Assembly: GCF_013372625.1 (NCBI RefSeq)
Contig: NZ_JABXFD010000363.1
Coordinates: 1-34,590 of the forward strand
Source: Actinomadura sp. BRA 177
Lineage (GTDB): Bacteria > Actinomycetota > Actinomycetes > Streptosporangiales > Streptosporangiaceae
Direction: 5' to 3'
Length of the DNA stretch: 34,590 nucleotides
Of this stretch, positions 1 to 7,389 are shown piece after piece (within the stretch, counting starts at the first letter, position 1; each line of letters begins with the position of its first letter). The notes beneath the pieces are model-generated. The model made no database searches, had not been told where the DNA came from, and saw nothing but the letters and a program-made list of their open reading frames with translations. Both the position numbers and the translations under genes were made by a program.

Positions 1-39
1 ACTCCTCTGCGGGTGCTCGGAGATGTGTATATGGGACAG
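1..39 (+). other. Sequencing adapter remnant (Nextera read-2 end)
   Basis: Bases 15-39 match the last 25 nt of the Illumina Nextera read-2 transposase adapter (GCTCGG followed by the 19-bp Tn5 mosaic end) at 23 of 25 positions; bases 1-14 are a poorer continuation. The mosaic end finishes at base 39, where real DNA would begin. This is a library artefact left at a contig end, not a gene or a transposon of the organism. Confidence 0.9.
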
Positions 40-136
40 CCATGGAATACCCCCCGCCCCCACCCGTCGGACCGGGGCGGCGGACCGTAGCCGGGCCGCC
101 CCGGTCCGGCGGGGGGGGGCGGGGGGTATCCCATGG
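40..136. repeat. 41-bp inverted repeat at the contig end
   Basis: Bases 40-80 and 96-136 are reverse complements with only three mismatches, separated by 15 bp. Both arms begin with CCATGG at their outer edge and carry long C or G runs. The left arm starts exactly where the adapter ends, which suggests a fold-back or template-switch artefact. A real strong hairpin that stopped the assembly is also possible; it would lie about 90 bp downstream of the glycosylase stop codon and could act as its terminator. Confidence 0.75.
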
Positions 137-227
137 CGGCTCCTGACCGAGGTGATCAGCGGGGGGTTCGCTCGCGACACGATACGCCGCCTCCCCGCCG
201 CGCCCGGCCGGATTCAGCCGGGCCGGT

Positions 228-1091
228 TCACTTGAGGAGGCGGGACATGCGGCGGTCGGCGAGCGGCTTGCCACCGGTCTGGCAGGTCGGGCAGTACTGG
301 AGGGCCGAGTCGGCGAAGGACACCTCGCGGATCGTGTCGCCGCAGACCGGGCATTTCTGGCCGGCCTTCCCGTGCACGCGGAGGCCGGTCTTCTTCTCGC
401 CCTTGAGGTCCTGGGCTTCGAGGCCGCGCGAGCGCTCCACCGCGTCCCGCAAAGTGGTGACGATCGCGTCGTGCAGGACGGCGACGTCCTCTTCGGTGAG
501 CGTTGCGGCGATCTTGAAGGGGGACATCTTCGCCACGTGCAGGACCTCGTCCGAGTAGGCGTTCCCGATGCCGGCGATCACCCGCTGGTCGCGCAGCAGC
601 CCCTTGATCTGGGTGCGCTTGCCGTTCAGGATCCCGGCGAGCGCCTCGGTCGTGAACGTGTCGTCCAGTGGGTCGGGGCCGAGCGTGGCGACGCCCGGCA
701 CGTCGGACGGGTCGCGGACGACGTAGACGGCGAGGCCCTTCTTCGTGCCGGCCTCGGTGAGGTCGAAGCCGGAGCCGTCGTCCAGGTGGACGCGCAGCGC
801 GAGCGGGATCTTGCCCCCGGGCCGGACGGGCCTGGCCGGGATCTCGTCCCGCCAGCGCAGCCACCCGGCGCGGGCCAGGTGGATCACCAGGTGCACCCCG
901 TCGACGTCCAGGTCGAGGAACTTGCCATGCCGGGCGGCGCCGGTGACGGTCAGCCCGCCGAGCGCGGTGATCGGCGGGTCGTACGTCTTCAGCGCGGAGA
1001 TGGCGAGAACATCGACGCGGGCGACGGCATGGCCGACCACGCGCTCGCGCAGGAACCCCGCCAGCGCCTCCACCTCAGGTAGCTCAGGCAT
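228..1091 (-). CDS. Fpg/Nei-family DNA glycosylase
   Basis: This 287-residue protein is a base-excision-repair glycosylase/AP lyase that removes oxidised bases and nicks the DNA backbone. The start at 1091 gives the family N-terminus PELPEVE directly after Met, so that Pro2 can be the catalytic nucleophile; the longer reading frame to 1187 would bury it. Visible landmarks are the second-domain lysine in RHGKF (Lys57), the GIGNAYSDE helix-two-turn-helix motif (about 174-182) and a C-terminal zinc finger with Cys247, Cys250, Cys267 and Cys270. The length is normal. It stands alone, divergent from the copper operon. The 5' region holds two facing DnaA-like boxes. The family is certain; whether it prefers 8-oxoguanine (Fpg) or oxidised pyrimidines (Nei) cannot be read from the sequence. 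Confidence 0.93.
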   Translation of the reverse strand: MPELPEVEALAGFLRERVVGHAVARVDVLAISALKTYDPPITALGGLTVTGAARHGKFLDLDVDGVHLVIHLARAGWLRWRDEIPARPVRPGGKIPLALRVHLDDGSGFDLTEAGTKKGLAVYVVRDPSDVPGVATLGPDPLDDTFTTEALAGILNGKRTQIKGLLRDQRVIAGIGNAYSDEVLHVAKMSPFKIAATLTEEDVAVLHDAIVTTLRDAVERSRGLEAQDLKGEKKTGLRVHGKAGQKCPVCGDTIREVSFADSALQYCPTCQTGGKPLADRRMSRLLK

Positions 1092-1128
1092 GGCTTCAGT
1101 ATCCGCGACGAGCCGCGCTGCCGGAACG

Positions 1129-1150
1129 TCGTCCACAGCCCTGTGGACAA
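1129..1150. promoter_or_regulatory. Pair of facing DnaA-like boxes
   Basis: TCGTCCACA at 1129-1137 and TGTGGACAA at 1142-1150 (TTGTCCACA on the minus strand) face each other. The core GTCCACAG-CC-CTGTGGAC (1131-1148) is a perfect 8-bp inverted repeat. TTGTCCACA is the Streptomyces-type strong DnaA box. The pair lies 38-59 bp upstream of the glycosylase start codon, in its likely promoter. Binding by DnaA is inferred; another dimeric regulator could use the same palindrome. Confidence 0.45.
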
Positions 1151-1190
1151 CCCCGGGGGTCGCTGTGACCCAGATCTCGAAATACACGGG

Positions 1191-1205
1191 TACCCCCTAG
1201 GGGTT
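1191..1205. promoter_or_regulatory. CsoR-type copper operator, distal box
   Basis: TACCCCCTAGGGGTT contains the palindrome CCCCTAGGGG (1194-1203). It matches the G/C-tract operators bound by the Cu(I)-sensing repressor CsoR in actinobacteria. The same 14-mer recurs 55 bp downstream. No csoR gene lies in the window, so the regulator must be encoded elsewhere. Confidence 0.7.
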
Positions 1206-1220
1206 GGCAGGGGCGTCCGG

Positions 1221-1260
1221 TTATGACAGCATTAAGCCGTCGATATACCCCCTAGGGGTA
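1221..1260 (+). promoter_or_regulatory. Copper operon promoter with proximal CsoR-type box
   Basis: A second copy, ATACCCCCTAGGGGTA (1245-1260), lies just before copZ. A plausible promoter is TTATGA (1221-1226), 17 bp, then TATACC (1244-1249), so the box would overlap the -10 element and the transcription start. This is the expected arrangement for repression by apo-CsoR and release by Cu(I). The operator is convincing; the promoter hexamers are weak. Confidence 0.65.
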
Positions 1261-1279
1261 ATGAGCGAAGGAGATGCCG

Positions 1280-1489
1280 ATGAGCACCGCCACCTACACC
1301 GTCACCGGGATGACCTGCGGCCACTGCGTGAGCTCGGTCACCGAGGAGGTCGAGCAGATCGCCGGCGTGACCGCCGTGGACGTCGACCTGAAGACCGGCA
1401 GCGTCACCGTCACCAGCGAGGCACCCCTCGACGACGCCCGGGTCAAGGACGCCGTCGAAGAGGCCGGATACCAGCTGCAGCAGTCATGA
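1280..1489 (+). CDS. copZ: Copper chaperone, heavy-metal-associated domain
   Basis: This 69-residue cytosolic protein is a single HMA (ferredoxin-like) domain that would bind Cu(I) and hand it to the CopA ATPase. The metal motif is GMTCGHC with Cys13 and Cys16. The start at 1280 was chosen over the ATG at 1274 because AAGGAG (1268-1273) lies six bases before it. It is the first gene of a three-gene copper operon controlled by the CsoR-type boxes just upstream. Length and motif are typical of CopZ. Confidence 0.93.
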   Translation: MSTATYTVTGMTCGHCVSSVTEEVEQIAGVTAVDVDLKTGSVTVTSEAPLDDARVKDAVEEAGYQLQQS

Positions 1490-1545
1490 CCGGGTGCGCG
1501 CCCTCCGGGGCGCGCCCCGACGTAGATCGAGCGGAGTGAAACGGC

Positions 1546-2490
1546 ATGAACAGCGCGACAAAGGTCGGCGTGTACGCCCTGGGCCTCGCCGTCGTCTTCG
1601 GCGGCGCCGCCGGGGTCGGCAAGGCGGCCGGTCCCATCGGGGGCACGGCGGAGATGGCGTCCCATGAGGGCGGCACCGGCGGGCACGGCACCGGCGGGCA
1701 CGGCGGCGCGGCCGCAGGGCACGCGCCCGGCGGGCTCCAGGTGTCCGAGGACGGCTACACGCTGACCCCGCGCACGACGATCGTGACCCCCGGCGAGAAG
1801 ACCGACTTCCGGTTCACGATCAACGGACCGGACGGCAAGCCCGTCACCGGCTTCACGCCGCTGCACGGCAAGCGCCTGCACCTGATCGTCGCGCAGCGCG
1901 ACCTGTCCGGCTTCCAGCATCTGCACCCGACCGAGATCGGGGGAGGCGTCTGGACCGTCCCCATCGAGCTGCCGAAGCCCGGTGTGTACCGGTTCTTCAC
2001 CGACGTCCAGCCGGACGGCGCGGCCCGCCAGCTGACCCTCGGCACCGACGTCTTCGCCCCGGGCGACATGCGGCGCACCCCGCTGCCGCAGCCCGAGCGG
2101 GTCGCGAAGGTGGACGGGTACGAGGTCAGGCTCACCGGCGGGCTCACTCCCGGCAAGTCCACCGAACTCACCCTCACCGTGAGCAAGGACGGCAAGCCGG
2201 TCACCGATCTGCAGCCGTACCTGGAGGCGTACGGGCACCTGGTCGCGCTGCGGCAGGGCGACCTCGCCTACCTCCACGTCCACCCGGACGGGGAGCCGGG
2301 GGACGGCGAGACGAAGCCGGGCCCCGGCATCACGTTTTTCGCTGAGGCACCGAGCGCCGGCGCATACCGTCTTTACCTGGACTTCAAGCACGGCGGCGAG
2401 GTCCGCACCGCCGAATTCACCGTGCAGGCGGGCGATGCCGGGGTACCGGCGGAAGAGCCGGCGCACGATGACCAGCCGCACACGCACTGA
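1546..2490 (+). CDS. Exported His-rich protein with duplicated domain, copper operon
   Basis: The function of this 314-residue protein is not established. It has one N-terminal hydrophobic segment (about 6-24, signal anchor or signal peptide), then a Gly/His-rich linker (about 40-62), then two copies of one domain of about 110 residues. Each copy has a GKPVT motif followed by a histidine strand: RLHLIVAQRDLSGFQHLHP in the first and GHLVALRQGDLAYLHVHP in the second. The tail ends HDDQPHTH. There is no lipobox. It sits between copZ and copA, with copA 27 bp downstream. I infer that it binds copper outside the membrane, as a buffer or a partner of the exporter. The duplication and the histidines are visible; the role is context only. 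Confidence 0.8.
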   Translation: MNSATKVGVYALGLAVVFGGAAGVGKAAGPIGGTAEMASHEGGTGGHGTGGHGGAAAGHAPGGLQVSEDGYTLTPRTTIVTPGEKTDFRFTINGPDGKPVTGFTPLHGKRLHLIVAQRDLSGFQHLHPTEIGGGVWTVPIELPKPGVYRFFTDVQPDGAARQLTLGTDVFAPGDMRRTPLPQPERVAKVDGYEVRLTGGLTPGKSTELTLTVSKDGKPVTDLQPYLEAYGHLVALRQGDLAYLHVHPDGEPGDGETKPGPGITFFAEAPSAGAYRLYLDFKHGGEVRTAEFTVQAGDAGVPAEEPAHDDQPHTH

Positions 2491-2517
2491 CCGCACGATC
2501 GAGGCAAAGGAGGAGCG

Positions 2518-4761
<2,244 letters not shown>

Positions 4762-4771
4762 CCGCACCCAC

Positions 4772-4805
4772 GAGCGCGCGGCCCCCACCCGGGGACCGCG
4801 CGCTC
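4772..4805 (+). terminator. Terminator hairpin after copA
   Basis: The 10-bp stem GAGCGCGCGG/CCGCGCGCTC (4772-4781 with 4796-4805) is extended by CCCC/GGGG after one mismatch, with the loop ACCC. It starts 10 bp after the copA stop and has no T-tract, as is common in actinomycetes. Confidence 0.7.
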
Positions 4806-4820
4806 GCGCATACGGCTCGC

Positions 4821-4848
4821 CACGCCTGTTTCACGAGAAACAGGCGTG
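4821..4848. other. 12-bp palindromic hairpin with near-parS core
   Basis: CACGCCTGTTTC (4821-4832) and GAAACAGGCGTG (4837-4848) are perfect complements around ACGA. The central 16 bp TGTTTCACGAGAAACA (4827-4842) differ at one base from the ParB site parS, TGTTTCACGTGAAACA. It lies between the convergent copA and marR genes, so it may simply be the marR terminator. The similarity to parS is direct observation; ParB binding is unproven. Confidence 0.6.
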
Positions 4849-4860
4849 CAGGCGATCGGG

Positions 4861-5289
4861 TCAGGGACGCAGGGTGGCCAGGAGCGGGGCGAGGGCAGGG
4901 TCGTTCGCGGCGTCGTCGAGGGCTGCGGTGAGCGTTTCGGCGTAGGTGGGGGCCGCCTTTCGCTGGACGGCGCGGCCCTCGTCGGTGATGACGGTGTAGA
5001 CGCCGCGGCGGTCCTTGGGGCACATGTCGCGGCGGGTGAGGCCCGCGGATTCCAGCCGGGCGACCAGGCGGCTGACGGAACTCTGGTTGAGGCCGATGAG
5101 GTCGGCCAGTTCCTGCATGCGCAGCTCGCCGTCGTCGGCGCGGGACAGGCGGCACAGCGCGCGGTACTCCGAGAGGCCGATGCCGTGGCGGCTCTGCACG
5201 GCCTTGGCGAGCCGACTCTCGACGCGTCCGTGGAGGGTCACGACACCGTCCCAGAGCGGGCCGTCCGCCGCCTTCTCGTCCACGCTCAT
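4861..5289 (-). CDS. MarR-family transcriptional regulator
   Basis: This 142-residue protein is a dimeric winged-helix regulator of the MarR family. The recognition region is visible as MQELADLIGLNQSSVSRLV, followed by the wing DRRGVYTVITDEGR. The start MSVDEKAADG at 5289 was preferred because the frame extending to 5358 runs through the palindromic promoter region and adds an unlikely Cys/Met-rich leader. Its ribosome site is weak (AGGAAG, 12 bases away). The gene diverges from an Old Yellow Enzyme reductase and most likely represses it, and itself, through the palindromes at 5338-5373. The inducer may be an electrophile or quinone, as for similar MarR/reductase pairs. It has two cysteines, in RALCRL and DMCPKD. 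Confidence 0.9.
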   Translation of the reverse strand: MSVDEKAADGPLWDGVVTLHGRVESRLAKAVQSRHGIGLSEYRALCRLSRADDGELRMQELADLIGLNQSSVSRLVARLESAGLTRRDMCPKDRRGVYTVITDEGRAVQRKAAPTYAETLTAALDDAANDPALAPLLATLRP

Positions 5290-5307
5290 CTCACACCCGC
5301 TTCCTGG

Positions 5308-5373
5308 TTGACACCACCTTACCTGCAGTGCCAATATCTGCATGCACATACAATCCATGCATGTACATGTAAA
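5308..5373. promoter_or_regulatory. Divergent promoter region with MarR-type palindromes
   Basis: A rightward promoter may be TTGACA (5308-5313), 18 bp, then CAATAT (5332-5337). Just downstream, 5338-5373 is an AT-rich cluster of overlapping palindromes, including TGCATGCA, CATGCATG, CATGTACATG and TACATGTA. Such TACATGTA-like dyads are typical MarR operators, and their place between marR and the reductase fits autoregulation. The exact operator borders cannot be fixed by eye. Confidence 0.55.
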
Positions 5374-5387
5374 ATAAGGAGCCGAGC

Positions 5388-5462
5388 ATGATCGAACGCG
5401 AGCCCTACCCCGCCGGCACGCTCCCGGCAGAAGCCACCGCGCCGGAAAGGCGAAGCCGATGA
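5388..5462 (+). CDS. Possible 24-residue leader peptide, coupled to the reductase
   Basis: A short ORF reading MIEREPYPAGTLPAEATAPE then RRSR starts at the ATG at 5388. AAGGAG (5376-5381) lies six bases before it, the best ribosome site in this region. Its TGA (5460-5462) overlaps the ATG of the reductase (5459-5461) in an ATGA junction, the classic signature of translational coupling. It has no recognisable domain. It may be a regulatory leader peptide, a coupling device, or the remains of a deleted gene. Expression is not proven. Confidence 0.5.
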   Translation: MIEREPYPAGTLPAEATAPERRSR

Positions 5463-6550
5463 GCAGCCCGCTGCTGACCCCCTACGCAGGCCCGCACCTG
5501 TCGCTGCCCAACCGGATCGTGATGGCGCCGATGACGCGCGGCCGTGCGGACGACGCGACCGGCGTGCCGCACCCGCTGACCGGCACCTACTACGCGCAGC
5601 GCGCGACGGCCGGGCTGATCGTCACCGAGGGGCTGTGGCCGCACGTCCTCGGCAAGGGCGGGCCCGGCATCCCCGGCCTGGTCACGGACGCGCACGTCGC
5701 CGGGTGGCGCGAGGTGACCGGCGCCGTCCACGCGGCCGGCGGGACGATCTTCGCCCAGCTCTGGCACGTGGGCCGGATGACGCACCCGCTCAACCTGCCG
5801 GGCCGGGCGACGCCCCGCGCCCCGTCCGCCGTCCGGATCGAGGGCGAGCCGATCTACACCGGCCAGGGCGATGTCGAGCACGTCACGCCGCGCGCCATGA
5901 CGACCGCCGAGGCGGAGGCGACGATCGCCGACTTCGCCGCCGCGGCGCGCAACGCGATCCGCGCCGGGTTCGACGGCGTGGAGGTGCACGGCGCGAACGG
6001 CTACCTCGTCCAGCAGTTCCTCGCCGAGAACACCAACCGGCGCACCGACCGGTTCGGCGGCTCCCGCACCGGCCGCCTGCGGTTCGCGGTGGACGTCGTG
6101 GAGGCCGTCGCCGCCGAGGTGGGTCCAGAACGCGTCGGGCTGCGCATCTCACCGCACAACCCGGAGAACGAGATCGCCGAAGAGGACCCGGAAGGCACCT
6201 ACCGGACGCTCGTCGACACCCTCGACCGGCTCGGCCTCGCCTACCTCCACGTCATCGAGCGCGGCGCCTACGGGGCGCTGGCCGACCTGCGTCCACGCTG
6301 GTCGGGCACCCTGATCGGCAACTTCAACGGCCCCCACCCCACATCCCAGAAGGCCGGCGAGGTCGTGGTGGCGGCGGGCCTGGCGGACGTCTTCTCCTTC
6401 GGCCGCCACTTCATCGCCAACCCCGACCTCCCGCACCGCTTCGCCACGGGCGCCCCTCTTGCCACGCACGTCCCGAGCCTCGTCTACGGCGGCGACGCCG
6501 AGGGCTACACCGACTACCCGGCGGCTCTCGTCCCCCAGCCCACGACTTGA
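5459..6550 (+). CDS. Old Yellow Enzyme-family alkene reductase
   Basis: This 363-residue FMN enzyme belongs to the NADH:flavin oxidoreductase/OYE family, which uses NAD(P)H to reduce activated C=C bonds in quinones, enals and nitro compounds. Family features are the N-terminal LPNRIVMAPMTRGRA, the QLWHVGRM strand (100-107), the substrate-binding pair in VEVHGANGYL (His177, Asn180), the RFGGSRTGR loop (from 198) and the phosphate-binding FGRHFIANPDLP near the end. The length is normal. GGAAAGG lies about eight bases before the ATG, and the start overlaps the stop of a small leader ORF. It is divergent from marR, which probably controls it. The natural substrate cannot be told. Confidence 0.93.
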   Translation: MSSPLLTPYAGPHLSLPNRIVMAPMTRGRADDATGVPHPLTGTYYAQRATAGLIVTEGLWPHVLGKGGPGIPGLVTDAHVAGWREVTGAVHAAGGTIFAQLWHVGRMTHPLNLPGRATPRAPSAVRIEGEPIYTGQGDVEHVTPRAMTTAEAEATIADFAAAARNAIRAGFDGVEVHGANGYLVQQFLAENTNRRTDRFGGSRTGRLRFAVDVVEAVAAEVGPERVGLRISPHNPENEIAEEDPEGTYRTLVDTLDRLGLAYLHVIERGAYGALADLRPRWSGTLIGNFNGPHPTSQKAGEVVVAAGLADVFSFGRHFIANPDLPHRFATGAPLATHVPSLVYGGDAEGYTDYPAALVPQPTT

Positions 6551-6590
6551 CGCTCTACACCGGACACAAACCCGCGAGCCGGGATGTGGG

Positions 6591-7199
6591 TCACAGGGGG
6601 ACGTCCCAGAAGGCCAGTTCGTGGCGCATGCCCTCCAGGAAGAAGCGTTCGGCGGTTTCGCGGTCGGCGTCGGACTCGTCGATCATCTGGGCGATGCGGC
6701 GGGTCAGGTCGGCGAAGCCGGGGTCGGCGTAGGTGTCCACCCAGCGGCGGTAGCGGGGTTCGGACGGCGGGTTTTCGGCGAGGCGTTGGCCGAGGGTGGA
6801 GTAGCCCCACATGCAGGGGTAGAGGGCGGCGAGGCCCTCGGTGTAGACGGCGGCGCTGTCCAGGAGGAAGGACGTGTAGGCGACGCAGGCGTGACCCTTC
6901 TCGGCGCCGTCCAGGTCGGCGTTGAACCCGGCGGAGAGCGAGCGGTGCAGGTCGAGTTCGTCGTGGAAGGTCGAGTAGGCGAGGTCGACGAGGTCGCCCA
7001 CGTGGGCGTTGGGGGCCTGCCAGGCGAGGCGGGAGAACACGCGCACGTAGTCGTGCAGATAGAGGTAGTCCTGTTCGAGCCAGGAGCGGAACACCGCCTC
7101 GTCCAGGTCCCCTTGGGCGATGCCCGCCACGGTGGGGTGCTTGAGCTGTTCCTCGATCAGGGGGCGGCCGAGGTCTTCCAGGTGCGCGGCGAGACTCAT
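6591..7199 (-). CDS. tenA: TenA-family thiaminase II
   Basis: This 202-residue all-helical cytosolic protein matches TenA, which hydrolyses aminopyrimidines or thiamine breakdown products for thiamine salvage. All key positions are seen: Asp44 (LEQDYLYLHDY), Cys129 as nucleophile with Tyr133 in LYPCMWGYSTLG, and Glu194 in RHELAFWD. The Cys therefore places it in the TenA_C group, not the cysteine-less TenA_E group. The start MSLAAHLED at 7199 fits the family; the longer frame to 7322 runs through an upstream hairpin. No other thi genes are near, so it stands alone. It is convergent with the reductase gene, 40 bp away. Confidence 0.92.
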   Translation of the reverse strand: MSLAAHLEDLGRPLIEEQLKHPTVAGIAQGDLDEAVFRSWLEQDYLYLHDYVRVFSRLAWQAPNAHVGDLVDLAYSTFHDELDLHRSLSAGFNADLDGAEKGHACVAYTSFLLDSAAVYTEGLAALYPCMWGYSTLGQRLAENPPSEPRYRRWVDTYADPGFADLTRRIAQMIDESDADRETAERFFLEGMRHELAFWDVPL

Positions 7200-7210
7200 G
7201 GCCGCCAGTC

Positions 7211-7243
7211 TGCCCCAGAAACGACCTTGCCCCAGAAACGACC
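7211..7243. repeat. Tandem 16-bp direct repeat before tenA
   Basis: TGCCCCAGAAACGACC occurs twice, at 7211-7226 and 7228-7243, one base apart and immediately upstream of the tenA start codon at 7199. The second copy runs into the stem of the next hairpin. It could be a regulator site or a slippage duplication. Confidence 0.8.
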
Positions 7244-7278
7244 AGAACCCCCGCCGGCATGCGGCGGGGGTTCTGGTC
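7240..7278 (-). terminator. Strong hairpin between the glycosyltransferase gene and tenA
   Basis: The 17-bp perfect arms at 7240-7256 and 7262-7278 (GACCAGAACCCCCGCCG and its complement) flank the loop GCATG. The hairpin lies 111 bp downstream of the deacetylase/glycosyltransferase stop and 40 bp upstream of tenA on the same strand. It probably ends the former transcript; it could also act in the tenA leader. Confidence 0.7.
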
Positions 7279-7389
7279 TTGAGGCCGGTGTGTGGGTCGC
7301 CTCTCGGCGAAAGGCACAACACGGCTCCAGCCGGACGGTATTCCGTGAAGGCAAAAGGTGAGGCCCGGGGACACCAGGCACACCGGCTG

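Noticed and set aside
40-136. CsoR-like operator from the ATACCCCC and GGGGGTAT half-sites in the end repeat
   Set aside because: The half-sites are far apart in a long hairpin at an artefact-prone contig end, unlike the compact CCCCTAGGGG boxes at 1191 and 1245.
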